Shown here: positions 34,113-46,023 of the stretch, one piece after another
How positions within the stretch are numbered: the stretch's first letter is position 1
How the letters are laid out: each line of letters starts with the position of its first letter
Program-made: the position numbers and the translations under genes
The notes under the pieces: model-generated
The model's input: the letters and a program-made list of their open reading frames with translations, nothing else
The model's database searches: none
What the model was told of the DNA's origin: nothing
Source of the DNA: Scolanthus callimorphus
Lineage: Eukaryota > Cnidaria > Anthozoa > Actiniaria > Edwardsiidae
Direction of reading: 5' to 3'
DNA length: 64,000 nt
Assembly (NCBI GenBank): GCA_033964015.1
Contig: CM066912.1
Span: 29,722,532-29,786,531 of the forward strand

Positions 34113-34795
34113 CTACCTTTGTGGTAATGGTCGTTAAAATGCCACAATTTCGCGAAAAAAAAGTCGCATCTTGACGTCAAGTGATACCTCACTTTAAAGC
34201 TAATTTCTTCTCCTCAACTATGAAAACTTTATTTTTTCAATTTGATTAAACACATTTTTTAGGGAGTCTCCTTTCCAACGCATCGGCTCAAGTTTCGAGA
34301 GCAGGCACGCGGATTTACAATGCCTTCGTTGTTTAACAACATTTTGCCATGGGCTTAGATGTGTTCTAAGAAACCTTGTTGGGGATTTTTGAAATTTTAA
34401 AAGGAGCCGATTTTAGAGCCAATTTTGTGTGTCCGCTACGCTTTTTTTTTTTTTTTTTAAATGCAGAAAAACATTCTTTAAAAAATCATAACTTGAAAAG
34501 GAGATCGAATTTCCAAAATCCCCAACACGGTTTTTTAGAACACATCTTAGTCAAAGCTAATATGGGGTCAATGAACGGAAATAGCAAATATTCGCGAGGT
34601 TGGAACTCTAAAAAGTTGAACTGATGCACCGGAAAGGGAACTCAACAAAAAAATTGTTTTGTAAAATTAAATTAAATTATAAACCATAGTTTAGGCCAGG
34701 ATGTAAGCTTTAAAATGAGGTATCACTTGTAAAGATACGACCATTTTTCGTGAAATGATGCCATTTTAACCAAAAAGTACCCCGAAGGTAGTCCG
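34113..34795. mobile_element. Long imperfect palindromic element, about 680 bp
   Basis: The left part (GTCGTTAAAATGCCACAATT...CTCACTTTAAAGCT) and the right part (AGCTTTAAAATGAGGTATCA...GATGCCATTTTAACC) are inverted repeats, and the middle contains GTTGGGGATTTTT/AAAATCCCCAAC. A related copy in the opposite orientation is at 46024-46520. Confidence 0.65.
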
Positions 34796-34802
34796 TAACT
34801 TA

Positions 34803-35012
34803 AAAAGCCTGTGTCAGCCGCCATTTTGAGAGCCTAGCAACATACCAAGTCGGCGGAGAAAGCCGCGTCCAGAGAGCAATTTGTTCGATTGAATTTGGTA
34901 AATAAAATCTCAAACTTTGTTTTTAGATGTTGCTTTAGAGATTTCTACACGTAATTCGTCTTCTAATATTGAACGAAAACAATAGCACAAAGGAGTGGCC
35001 GACAAGGGCACT
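34803..35012 (-). mobile_element. TTAAAGAGCC-type MITE, reversed copy
   Basis: Contains CTGTGTCAGCCGCCATTTTG, GATTGAATTTGGTAAATAAA and GAGATTTCTACACGTAAT, the reverse complement of the family at 17096 and 39250. Confidence 0.65.
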
Positions 35013-36810
35013 TAAAATCCTCATGTCCTAGACGCTTCGAGGGGTGTTATTAGCTAATTTAGTATCAGATCACTCTAAACAGCAGCCAAAAACAAATTGA
35101 AGGCGGTTGTCGGAAGTCTCAATAGCACTTTATATATAATACCACTAAGGGTAATTACACGTTAAATGTGCCAACAAAAGCCATGTAATATACCGCAAAT
35201 GGAGAACCCCTTCCACGCTGATCGAAATGCAGACTTCCGGCGGACGTTCTCTCATGTCATGTGTTTTTATCCTACGCCTCCGGTGTGGAGGATGGATACT
35301 GAAAGACCATTTGTGCGTCTTATCAATGATTAAATCTGATAGGCTGACGTTAAGACATCTCTTTCATTCTAAACATAAAGTTCCTCAGTGACGTCAGTAT
35401 TATGGACGCGCTAAGTGTCTCAGTTAGTAAAGCATAAAGAGTTAGCTTACAGACAGAGCATTGCATTCACAGAGCTATAACGAAGTAAGCAAGAAACGCC
35501 CGAGTTGGCGACACGAAAAGCGCAAATGTACACCGAGAAATTTCACAACACAGAAGGGTAAGGCGTTATGAAAAAGTTAGAAACTCCACTTTTGAACTTC
35601 TTAAGATATGCACTTCCTGGGTAACGGGAGGGAAATGTCAGACTTCTCTAGGGAAATCCAGTTACTGCAGAAATGAAAGCACTTACAAAAATACGCTAAG
35701 TACTATTCACAGTAGCGATGTTGTATCCGCATATATAATCGCAAGCGCTTAGGGCGAGTATCTTACTTTTTGTCAATTCTATGACATATATACCCGATTC
35801 ACACCCAAACCATGTTTAGTTAAGGTGACTCATGCGAAAGTCAGAGCGCATTTCGCGAAAATATATTTTCGTTTACAACTTATACTCGCTATGAACTTCA
35901 ATCTTGGAGAATATAAGCAGGTATCTTTTGGCAATATTTACGCATTATCAGATCTCCGTTAGCGTTAATACTTTTAATAACATCTGAGCTTAAATGGACC
36001 CCTTCCTTGAGAGATCAACCCCGCGCAAAAAAAAAGTTGCTGGTATTTTTGAACGAAACTCCTTTAATCATATTGAAGTCAGTTGGACTAAGTGTTAACG
36101 AAGTTTCAGGAAATTCGTTGGAAGCAAAGTACCTTTAAACTAGTTTAATAGTTACTGGTTTTGGCTCATTGATGCGAGTAGTCCATTTTGTAAGAAGTTA
36201 GCCAATCAGAAAGCGAGTACAGAAGAAAGGTCTGGACTTTCTTGAAATCTTAGGTTGTATCCACTCATTGACGTATCATACTGCGCGACTATAATTTTCT
36301 TATCATAGAAAATGACAAACAAAATGAATTGATATTTAAAGTTTAGCTATTAGTAATGTAAATCGAGCAGTTTATGGAAGGGGACACTCAGGGAAATCAT
36401 GAACCCCACCCCACATCCATATGGCTATTGTGATGTTTATCTTTTCCGTTTTTTTTAAACAGAGAACACTTTATTTAAGTAAAATAAATTTCCCCCTTAC
36501 ACTCCGTGAATTTTTCACGGGCATCAGCTAGTTATTATTATTATTATTATTATTATCACTATTATTATGATGGTGATGATTATTATCATTATTATTATGA
36601 TGCAAGAACAAAAATAGTAATATTAAATGGCCTAATAGGTGCAGAGTACTATTTACATCTACATCATTGACGACTCAGTTGATGGCGTACAGATATGTAT
36701 CGATAGAAAATACTTATTAATTAACCCAATTAGCATCTGTATCGGACACGTTAATGGTCTTAATGCGCCCACACAATGCCACTCCTTACATTACAACACA
36801 TTTCGCTGCT
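35013..36810. other. Gene-free stretch with (TTA)n
   Basis: No coding support. A (TTA)n microsatellite with ATGATGATGATT interruptions occupies about 36532-36602. Confidence 0.4.
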
Positions 36811-37178
36811 TTAAGGGAGGTAAAACGGGCAACAAAAACGCTCAACTTGCCTCGCAACATTGTTGCAAAACGAGTTGAAAAGCGATGCTGCGCGTTTTAC
36901 CACCTGACCAGACAACTTGTCCTGCAACAAAACAGCATGTTGCGAGTTGAAAAATAGTGTTGCAGAAAGTAGGAGTCCATCCTACTTTTTGCAACAAAAC
37001 TTCTCGTTGTTGCTCGTTTAACCGCGAAGGAAATTTGGTTCGCAACAAATCTGTGATTTGTTGCGAGACAAGTTGTTTGGTCAGGTGGTAAAACGCGCAG
37101 CGTCGCTCTTCAGCTCGTTTTGCAACAATGTTGCGAGGCAAGTGAGTGATTTTGTTGCTGTTTTACCTCGCCTTAAGG
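36811..37178. mobile_element. MITE with about 105-bp inverted arms
   Basis: The left arm (TTAAGGGAGGTAAAACGGGC...CGCGTTTTACCACCTGACC) is mirrored by the right arm ending GTTTTACCTCGCCTTAAGG. Both arms carry TTGCCTCGCAACATTGTTGC. Size about 368 bp. ORFs on both strands here are arm translations. Confidence 0.8.
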
Positions 37179-37301
37179 CTAAACTAATTGAATATCTGAT
37201 TCAACATTTGTGAATGTGTTGAATACTTTCTTCATCAACAAGCTTTCAGAACCCGACGAAACTCGGTTAATGATGTTCAGCGATATTTACCACCGTATGC
37301 A

Positions 37302-37420
37302 TTGCTATACGCGACCTCAAAATTTACTGTTGCGATTGGCGATTTTACGCAAGAAAATTTTAAATTCTAGGCAGGAAGCCAAATCGCCCATCGCAACATT
37401 GAATTGTAAGGTCGCGTAGC
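37302..37420. mobile_element. Short MITE with ACGCGACCT ends
   Basis: TTGCTATACGCGACCTCAAA is mirrored by the right end GGTCGCGTAGCAA. The inner arms GTTGCGATTGGCGATTT and AAATCGCCCATCGCAAC also pair. Confidence 0.7.
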
Positions 37421-37452
37421 AATGCTGTATTTATGGGTTAGAGACGTTAGAG

Positions 37453-37563
37453 ACGCACGCGCTGGCAATACAATGAACGATATTTTTTTTTAATACTGCA
37501 CGAGGCGTTAGCCGAGTGCAGTATTAAACAATTTAGAGTTCATTGTATTGCCAGCAAGTGCGT
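37453..37563. mobile_element. Short hairpin element
   Basis: ACGCACGCGCTGGCAATACA and TGTATTGCCAGCAAGTGCGT pair; inner TTTAATACTGCAC/GTGCAGTATTAAA pair around GAGGCGTTAGCCGA. Confidence 0.65.
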
Positions 37564-38562
37564 GTATTTGTCAACAAAACACGACATAAAAGTTGATATA
37601 CAATCTGAGTTCACGGCGTGGACCTGCGTGAAGAAGTATCAGAATGGTTTCCCTGACTAGACTCAAAATCAATTACAACTTTGACTTCAAATGCAAGTAT
37701 TTAATTTAATTCGCAATATTTAAGGTACATGAACTGCATTGGAAATACAGAAAGCAGAAATAAAAATTGGTGATAAGTATTAATAAGTTGTAAAATCAAG
37801 AAAGATTTGCACTTGCAGTGAACACTGCACGATTTTTATACGTTATTACCAATAACGCACTCCCCCCGTTTGATGTCGCTAGGTAACGAAAACTCACGTG
37901 ATCAGTTTTAACCAATGGGGTCCGCGCATTGATCGTTTTCGAATTCCCGGAATAACGTAAATTGTAGGGGAAAAGTTGAATCGTGTTGGAGCAAGTTGAA
38001 CACATGTCTTTCTTGTTTTTCTTTTTTCAGGATTTTTTCCAAAAGTTCGCTGTAAGACCCCCAGTAACCGAACAATAGCAAATATAAGGTAATAGCAAAA
38101 GCTCGGGTTATTGATCATATTATAGACGAGTCCCTTCTACTGGTCGGCTGTCTTGTGAAAATTTTACTACTTGAATTCGTCAGCCAATCAGGAACGAGAT
38201 CTACTGTCCTGAGATATTCAACGTTATCGGGTCATTGACCTGATATGCGATCAAATAACGCTTGAAAAAGACTTGAAAATAGTTAAAACATCATAGTTTT
38301 CTTTACTAAAATAGTTAGAATAAATATAGTCTGGAGTTCGCGACGGCAAAAAAAACACAAAATGGTTTTCTGTCCGACGGCAAAATGAAGTTCGTCTTTA
38401 GAAAAACGCAATCGTTTTTGCTGAGGACACATAAGTTTTCGATGTTTAGGTGGGATGATAAATAAATAATCTTGCAAGACAAGAAACGTTTTGTGTATCC
38501 GAGACACACGCGTGTGATGTTTCCTAGTTTAGAGCCTATTATGGAGTATAAATAGTTTACTT

Positions 38563-38684
38563 CATAGAAAGTGCGACGTACGGGATTTTATTCACGAGTA
38601 AATAAAATCGAACGAGTCTGCGAGGGAGGGAGTGTTTACACACAAGTCACTCGTGAATAAAACCCGTACAAAGCACTTTCTATG
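38563..38684. mobile_element. Short MITE with CATAGAAAGTGC ends
   Basis: CATAGAAAGTGCG and TTTTATTCACGAGT on the left are mirrored by ACTCGTGAATAAAA and AAGCACTTTCTATG on the right. Confidence 0.7.
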
Positions 38685-39249
38685 CTGTTAGCTTTTATTA
38701 CACATGTGACGAGAATTTTCAAAAGCACAACAATTTCCTGACTTGGAGAAGAAATTCGCACAACAGCTCGTCTAATTTTGCTGGCTCACAATCTTCTACT
38801 CATGTTTATCGATTCCTTTTACCTCCAAAAATGAGGCAGGCAAGAAGAGCCAAAACTCTTTTTGTTTTACTCAAGGTGTTTTTGTTGTCCTGTTTCTGAA
38901 TGAATTCATCAACAGGGCAATCTATGGAAACAAATCGAGACATTTTTTAGTCAAACTAGCGGAACAGCGCCCGGCGAAGGGAAATTCCCCTTTGACAAAA
39001 AAAGCCAACAAAATGCGGTGCTCTATTCTGATTGGTTAAAACACAACAATCCCTGAATTCTATTGGTTATATTTTTCACATGTGCGAATTGCTATACGGC
39101 GTCCTGATTGGCTGTCAAGCTTTATTTTCACCGGTTAAATAAAGCATAACGATTTCTAAAAGCGCCTTTACGTAAAGTTTTCCTAAAGGAGACAAATTGA
39201 AGTGGAGCCTTTCTTTTTTCAAATAGAAAGACAGACTTTTACTTTTTTA

Positions 39250-39515
39250 TTATTGAAGAGCCTTTGTCAACCACCCCTTTGTTATTGTTTTCACTCGATC
39301 TTAGAAAGCGAATCAAGTGTATATTGATATTAGAAGAAGTATTACGTGTAGAAATCTCGTAATAACATCTAAAAACAAACTTTCAGATTTTATTTACCAA
39401 ATTCAATCGAGAAAATTGATCTATATTCTCTAAATCAGCCGATGGAAATGGATGCTTTTTCCGACTTGGTATGTTGCTATGCTGTCAAAATAGCGGCTGA
39501 CACAGGCTCTTCTTA
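39250..39515 (+). mobile_element. TTAAAGAGCC-type MITE, copy 2
   Basis: It starts TTGAAGAGCCTTTGTCAACC, contains ATTACGTGTAGAAATCTCG and AATCAGCCGATGGAAATGGA, and ends GGCTGACACAGGCTCTTC. Confidence 0.7.
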
Positions 39516-40120
39516 TGCAATGCACACCAATAGCACCTTAATATTAAGCTTGGTTATCTCTTACAGTATACATTAGCATAAATCACCCCCAAAAAATGTA
39601 AAACAAGATATGTTGCTTAGGGCTTTGTTGAGCTAGTGAGAATGTAAACTAGAGCAATTAACAGGTACATTTATTTTAGAAAAGTAAAATTCTACCGTGC
39701 CAATTTCAAATGCAATGCCTATATTTTATTTTGATACCTTTAGAAACTGCAACTTTCTTAACATATATCATAACATGTATTTTGTGTGAAGAGTTCTTTA
39801 TCGGGATCGCATAAAAAATATCTGACATTTTGCCATCTTTCCATCTCTCCTACGCAAATAAGGCAATTTTACCTTTAGGCTTTGTTTTAAGTGAATTAGC
39901 CATGGACAACCTTTAACAGTTATAACTTACGCCTGGGTAACCTGATCACTGTTTACCTGAACAATAATGCTTATATTTTTATTTGTTAGTAAGGGCGCAG
40001 GAAAAACACAGGAAAGAAGAAAGATAACTCGTCATTCGCTACTGGATAAGTTAATACGATGACTGGGACACTAACAAAGAAAAAGTCTGCCAGAAATAAC
40101 ACTGTCTGGCTGTGAGGGTA

Positions 40121-40435
40121 CTACTTGAGATCGAGGCGATACAAGCATTGTTCGGTACCATTGAGTCGGTATTGGAGGATTTTCCTTAAAATAAGAGACA
40201 GAGTAATCGTCTGCTGGATACTAGATATTTCAAGAAAGGTGTCTCTGAAATTGAAATTCCCATCAGACAGGGTCTGATGGATGTTTACGAGGATAAGGAA
40301 AAGTAGGCGAGGAGCATAACACACAAAACTAATTGAATCGACCAACACACTCGTCAAAACACGACGCAAGGTAAGCTTACAGCTGATTCCTTTTAAACTC
40401 ATGCTCTTCACTGAAGTAGACGAGAAAAGTGCCAC
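40121..40435 (-). pseudogene. ORF with one membrane-like segment, weak GPCR resemblance
   Basis: The 104-codon minus ORF has one long hydrophobic segment (SFVCYAPRLLFLILVNI) whose FVCYAP recalls the TM6 F-x-C-x-x-P of class A receptors, and a second, weaker one (QQTITLSLIL). There is no NPxxY, no splice context and no upstream continuation. It lies about 560 bp from the real GPCR and could be a remnant of a duplicate or chance. Confidence 0.2.
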
Positions 40436-40469
40436 ATTAAGTAACTACCGCAAAAGAAAAACAAACAAC

Positions 40470-40637
40470 TTACTATGAACAGAAACATGATCTTTATGCT
40501 AGAAAGTTAAAAGGACTTAATAAGGCTTTTCGAGAGATAGAATAACAATTACTATGAAATAAAGACATGGTTTTTATGCCCGAAAGGTAAAGGCTTTAAT
40601 AAGAGTGTTCGATAGATAGAGTAACAATTACCATGAA
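40470..40637. repeat. Imperfect tandem duplication, about 83 bp
   Basis: Two copies of AACA(A/T)TTACTATGAA...TTTATGC...AAAGGTAAA...TTAATAAG...CGA(G/T)AGATAGA upstream of the GPCR start, followed by a third partial ACAATTACCATGAA. Confidence 0.6.
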
Positions 40638-40999
40638 GCGAAAACTCACATTTTAACCATGTTGAATGTTTTCTATAATAGTTCGTGTTCTTTTAAAATT
40701 GTAAAGTTTTTCTTTTAGATGCAAAAATCAAGTAGGCAAGATGGTTAGTAAATAAACGAAATCCACTTGTCAAATAAAAGTTTTACTGGCTTGTATTTGG
40801 CTAGTAGACTACCGCAAGGTTATCACCAGTATAATACTCATCGGGATAATTCAAATAATTTGCAGATCATAAGTTTCCAAGTCACCTGCTTCCAAGAAAA
40901 CGTCCAACCTCTGCAACACAAAATGGCCAACAACACAAGTATTCTAAGAAATACCACATTCCAAGACACGAAAATATATCAGTATTCCCACCAGGAATT

Positions 41000-41674
41000 A
41001 TGTCGATGGATTCCATGGAAGTTCAAATCGGCAAGGCCGTCGCCTTGACAATCGTTTCCATAGTAGCAGTCATCGGGAACATTCTCGTGATCTGTGCGGT
41101 CAGCAGTCAGTCGCATATGCGCACTGTGACAAACTACCTCATCATCAACATGTCGGTTGCGGACCTTCTGTACACCATCATAGCAATACCTCCGACATTC
41201 CTAGAGATCTTCGACGCAGCCCAATGGTGTTTCGAGACTTATTTCCGCAGCATCTATTTCTGCAAAGTGGTCCATTTTGGTCAATACTTATTGGCTCCCG
41301 TCTCTGTCCTGACTCTCGCAATGATCGCTGCAGACAGATTCTTTGCTATCGTGATTCCGCTCAGGAAAATTCTGACAAAAAAGGTATTCCGCGTGCTAAT
41401 TGTAATAACATGGATCATAGCTGCAGGGTTGGCAGCGCCTACCATCTACGCATACAGGCTTCACCCAGTATACGTTTGCGTCGAAGAATGGTCGCCAGCT
41501 TTTGATAACGATACCGCATCGTGGACTTACACGATTATGCTGTTTATTGTTGCCTACTGTTTTCCATTCCTGATGTTGAGCATTATGTATTCGGTGATAT
41601 GCGCTAAGCTGTGGTTAAGGAAAATTCCAGGCGAAGATCCCAACTGTAAGAAGAATATGGAGTCGCGGAAAAAG
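41000..41674 (+). CDS. Class A GPCR, exon 1 (TM1-TM5), neuropeptide-receptor-like
   Basis: The frame from ATG 41000 encodes TM1 to TM5 and ends SRKK at donor AAAG|GTGAGT, phase 0. Landmarks: TM1 GN (AVIGNILVIC), TM2 LIINMSVADLLY with the sodium-site Asp, the ECL1 Trp (AQWCF), the TM3 Cys (YFCKVVHF) and ECL2 Cys (VYVCVEEW) for the conserved disulfide, DRF in place of DRY, the TM4 Trp (ITWIIAAG), and the TM5 Pro (YCFPFLML). With exon 2 the receptor is 295 residues. This pattern is typical of peptide receptors of the NPFF/RFamide/tachykinin-like branch; the ligand cannot be assigned. Only about ten residues precede TM1. Just upstream an ATG in another frame (40923) encodes MANNTSILRNTTF with two N-glycosylation sites, which looks like a lost N-terminus. 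Confidence 0.85.
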
Positions 41675-41874
41675 GTGAGTCTATTTAGTCAATCACACTA
41701 GTGGTCTATTGTCAATGCTGCGTTCTGATTGGTTGAGCTACTAGTAGGCTATAAGTTATAGCCTACTAACACAGAAAAGTGTCGGATTTGAAAGCCAGAA
41801 AATGGCAAATGACCAGACCAGAAAACGTTTTGGCTATACTAATTGACCTACGTGTAATTTGACTAAAATAATTA

Positions 41875-42330
41875 TTCCTCTCGCCCTCATGGCCTGTGAG
41901 TAAATAGCCAATTCGGCCTTCGGCCACATGGGCTATTGACTCAGAGCCTCGGCTCGAGGAATAATTGTTAATTAGCCTGGATTTTCAATCGTCTTTTCTA
42001 CCTGCACTCCAACACTCTTGGGCTATTGACTCAGAGCCTCGGCTCGAGGAATAATTGTTAATTAGCCTGGATTTTCAATCGTCTTTTCTACTTGCACTCC
42101 AACACTCTTGGCTATTGACTCAGAGCCTCGGGCTCGAGGAATAATTGTTAATTAGCCTGGATTTTCAATCGTCTTTTCTACCTGCACTCCAACACTCTTG
42201 GGCTATTGACTCAGAGCCTCGGGCTCGAGGAATAATTGTTAATTAGCCTGGATTTTCAATCGTCTTTTCTACCTGCACTCCAACACTCTTGGCTATTGAC
42301 TCAGAGCCTCGGGCTCGAGGAATAATTGAA
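41875..42330. repeat. 90-bp tandem repeat in the GPCR intron
   Basis: Units beginning GGCTATTGACTCAGAGCCTC start at 41931, 42021, 42110, 42201 and 42291. They are nearly identical over AATTGTTAATTAGCCTGG and CTTTTCTAC(C/T)TGCACTCC, indicating recent expansion. Confidence 0.9.
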
Positions 42331-42794
42331 ACGGGGGTACTTTGCAGAAAATTTTCATCAGGAGCTCTTCACCTAGGAGCGTCTATCTTCCATGTTATCA
42401 CAGTGTAAAACCGTATTTGGAAAATGAGGCCTTCATGAAGTTACCTTTAGTTTTAAATTTTCAAAGCCTGCGCCATACATTCGCTCAGCCAATTAGGATG
42501 CAGTTATCGCATGCTTAATCAAGCGTCAAATCTATAGGCCTTTTGTCATGTTAATATTGATTGATAATATCTAATAGTTATCAGCAAATGGAACCCGGTA
42601 TTCAATTCTTCACATTTGTGTATTAGTATAACTACAAAGTTTCAGAAGAACTACTTGAAAATGCTGAGATATGAGCTTCCAAAACTTTGTATTCTTGCTT
42701 TCTTTTTGCAAAGAAATATGGGCAAATATGTCAAGGCACATGCCCTTGTTTTCATCGGAGAAATCAAATTTTAGTGTTGGAAAAAAAGTTATTT

Positions 42795-43235
42795 ACCGGC
42801 TTTAGGTCGGTCCGTATAGGGAAAAACTGTGACCTAGGCCTGGAAAATGTTGACCGAGCCCTCGGTCACAGTTTTTCCCTATACGGACCGCACATTAAGG
42901 CCTGGGATTCTAAATGGGCTTTTTCACCGGTTAAGACGTCACTATGTAGAACCCAAAGAGAGAGAGAGATATTAACCAATAACTTTTCAAAGAGGAGTGA
43001 AATTCGCCATCGAAGAAAACGGTGAAAAGTGAATATGTCACGTGACTGGCCATGTGACCTGTGTATCAGCCCAAATTGCATACTAAAACATCGCACTCGA
43101 TGAATGTTAGGTATCCTGAAAATTTTATACTTTAGCATTACTGTTTAGTAAAGATATTGGAAATTTTCTAATATTGCCGATTTTCTCGGCTGGCCCACGC
43201 CTTAATACACTTGAGCGACCTAAAGCCGGTATCTA
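42795..43235. mobile_element. TIR element with CCGGCTTTAGGTCG ends
   Basis: TTACCGGCTTTAGGTCG at the left is mirrored by CGACCTAAAGCCGGTA at the right. Inside, GGTCCGTATAGGGAAAAACT and its inverse (about 42808-42890) form a strong hairpin with arms of about 30 bp. Size about 440 bp. Confidence 0.7.
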
Positions 43236-43262
43236 ACTTTAAATTCATGTGTTTTGTCCAAG

Positions 43263-43475
43263 GTCGTCAAGATGCTGATCACAGTGGTTATATTTTTCGT
43301 CATCTGTTGGCTTCCTATTCAAGTGGCGACATTACTCTGGCACTTAAAAAAGGTCACCATCTCATACACATTTGACTTCATCTGCAAGTTCATGATGCGG
43401 TCGCACGCGGCGGTTAGTCCCTGTATATATGCCGCCTTCAGCCAAAACTACCGGCAGGCCTTCAAAAGGTTCTAA
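43263..43475 (+). CDS. Class A GPCR, exon 2 (TM6-TM7)
   Basis: The exon begins at acceptor CCAAG|GTCGTC in phase 0 and gives VVKMLITVVIFFVICWLP (TM6 with the CWLP signature), then TM7 ending SPCIYAAFSQNYRQAFKRF, where SPCIY replaces the usual NPxxY. A TAA stop follows at 43473-43475. Reading on in another frame gives LTCGRCRDTDVRREYSVSLS and a Ser/Arg-rich tail to a stop at 43694-43696, exactly what a receptor C-tail looks like. The in-frame stop is therefore probably the product of a one-base indel in AGGTTCTAAC. Confidence 0.8.
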   Translation, partial: VVKMLITVVIFFVICWLPIQVATLLWHLKKVTISYTFDFICKFMMRSHAAVSPCIYAAFSQNYRQAFKRF

Positions 43476-43696
43476 CATGTGGGCGTTGCCGGGACACCGA
43501 TGTGCGCCGAGAGTACAGTGTATCACTTTCCAACACTCAACACGAGGCTCTTATAAGAAGGTCGACTATCAATGGGCGATGTTCAGCGAATCAGTTGGCT
43601 GTTCAGGCATTACGAAGGAGCAGTAGCAAAGGATTGTGTCAGGCAAATGTGATATCTTCTGATGCGATGAGGAAAACGAAAAGTTTTAGATGCTGA
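43476..43696 (+). pseudogene. Out-of-frame GPCR cytoplasmic tail
   Basis: About 70 codons in a frame offset from TM7 continue after KRF with a Cys pair (LTCGRCR, possible palmitoylation) and a Ser/Thr/Arg-rich stretch ending KTKSFRC. It reads as a natural receptor tail separated from TM7 by a small indel. Confidence 0.5.
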
Positions 43697-44022
43697 GTGC
43701 CTTTGCTGTACCTATTCGCGGGATTAAACCGTCGTATTTGGCGACATGGCAAAAAGGTTTAACCCTTAAATCACTCTGTTGATATTTATGGCTATTTAAT
43801 GCCAGTAGCGTATATACGCTGCCTATAGGCCTCCGGGCAAGGGCTGCCCATTTCTGAGAGGGTTTTGGTACAAGTACTGTACTACACTCATGAGCTTGGC
43901 CTGTGTTTAAAAACTCCTACGTACGCTCGAGGCTGTAACTGCAACTTTTAACACTCCGGCGTACTCCCCTGAATGCTGACCGTTGAAGTTCATGCCATCT
44001 ATGTTGATACAGACAGCGGGAA

Positions 44023-44355
44023 TACATAGCTATTCGCAGGGAATACATAGCTATTCGTAGGGAATACATAGCTATTCGCAGGGAATACATAGCTATTCGT
44101 ATGGAATACATAGCTATTCGCAGGGAATACATAGCTATTCGTAGGGAATACATAGCTATTCGCAGGGAATACATAGCTATGCGCAGGGAATACATAGCTA
44201 TTCGCAGGGAATACATAGCTATTCGTAGGGAATACATAGCTATTCGCAGGGAATACATAGCTATTCGCAGGGAATACATAGCTATTCGCAGGGAATACAT
44301 AGCTATTCGTAGGGAATGCATAGCTATTCGCAGGGAATACATAGCTATTCGCAAG
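44023..44355. repeat. 21-bp minisatellite, about 16 copies
   Basis: Tandem GGGAATACATAGCTATTCGC plus A units with CGCA/CGTA variants in irregular alternation. The 21-bp period is open in several frames on both strands (EYIAIRR, MYSLRIA, YVFPANS), so the long ORFs are not evidence of coding. Confidence 0.95.
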
Positions 44356-46010
44356 GTTATACCGCACTTCGTGATTGCCTTATTCCAACCGTGGGTTCTG
44401 GGTACGAATTTTTACATACCATGGTTTATCAACACGAGACGTACATACCAAGAGAGAAGGTATTCACTTGTCTAAATCAAGGCAATCGGTTAAATACTGA
44501 TCAAGATACAGGCATTTCAAAACTCAAAAATTTAAGAAATTTATGGATGCTAGAACTTGTCTTGACAAAGCGTCTGGCATCCACACACTTCTTAGTAAAT
44601 TTTGGAGTTTTGATATGGACAAAAACAGAGAACTTAGTAAGAACGAGGCATTGCAAAAGATTGAATTTGGTAAATCAAGAATAAAACTCTGTTTGTTGAC
44701 GGTTATTTCAAGATTGCTATACTTTTAACATTGAACGACAGCAACAACAAAGTCAAAGGTCAGAGTGGTTGGCAGATGTATTTAATGGGCAGTGATCGGC
44801 TCACGGATTTGATAGCAACTTTTCAGATTTGTTGGCGCGCGGGATTCCTGTGTTACGTGACACAGAAATCCCGTGCAAATATCCGGGGAAAAAAAACCCT
44901 GTAGAGCCGGCTCTCGCAGGCAACTTTTCAGACGTGACTTCCTATTTCTAGTGCGAGTGGGCTGCAAGGACAATCTCATAGCTCATCGTGGGAAGCGGAA
45001 CAGATTCGTGAGGGGAGGGGGAAGTCAATGCAGACATGTAGGACAAGTGCGGGGGCCGAGTTTAAGGAAAACATATGGAAATCTGCCCATGCTCATAGCA
45101 TGCTATCGACCACATGTTTCTTATATGACTTCAATAAGTGTAAGGGGTAATATAAATATGCATAAAACGCTTGGGAATAAAAGCGAAGAAAAATAATTAT
45201 GTCTCATGTGTAGTAATCATAATTTAGCAGTACTTGTTTGTTTTCGTATGAGTATTAATTATTCTAATCTGACGACTCTTTATTTCGTTGCAACGCATAT
45301 GCGTTGGTGCAATACAATTCAACCATCTCGCAATTTGGCGCAAGCCGAGATAAAGTAGAATTTTCTTACGATCACAAAAAATGTCCCTAAAAATATTATA
45401 AGAGATCCGCTAAGACCAGTTTTAAAGAGGTTTTTTTGTTTTGTTTTTGTATATTATTGCGCTCTGTTGCATGTAATTACGTAGAAATACAGCCGAATGG
45501 GCATATAAATTATCCTTTTTTTTCTTATCCTTATTGCTTATCTACTGTTCCAATACATCGATAATCATTTGGCATCTGCAAAAAAAGGTTTGAGAAATTT
45601 TCAATTTCCGCTGAAATCTGGATTTAGATGAAAAGTCTTAAATACAGACCATCTCTTTTTTTTTTTTCAAAACAGAATGCAACAACTCAAAAGTTTCAGG
45701 GAAACTCAAGCTCCGTCAGGACAAATACAAAGCAGGAAGGTTTCTTTATATACACTAAGATATTTCACATAATTTCACACTAAGATATTGGGTTAATATT
45801 GGAATAAAATATTGATAACATTTACGTTGGCCGGTGTTAAGCATTTATTTAAATTGAAGGCGAGATAATTGGTTCTAAAAGGACGTTGGGTGTAGACCAT
45901 TGGTTATCGTAAAGTGCGTAATGTCATTAATAATGTATACCCACAATAAATGAAAGATCGTTGACAATTAGACATTGACAGTATTATCTAGAATGCTCCT
46001 AGCGTAAATG
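44356..46010. other. Gene-free stretch
   Basis: No supported exon. A partial fragment near 44660-44770 (ATTGAATTTGGTAAATCAAG) resembles the TTAAAGAGCC MITE family. The remainder is AT-rich. Confidence 0.4.
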
Positions 46011-46023
46011 TTACTTAAGGTTA

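Larger units (their letters stand above)
41675..43262 (+). other. GPCR intron with repeats
   Basis: The 1588-bp phase-0 intron is flanked by GTGAGT and TTTTGTCCAAG. It contains a 90-bp tandem array (41875-42330) and a TIR element (42795-43235). Confidence 0.7.

Noticed and set aside
43917..44475. Repeat proteins in several frames on both strands
   Set aside because: The 21-bp array is stop-free in several frames; there is no start context, signal or domain.
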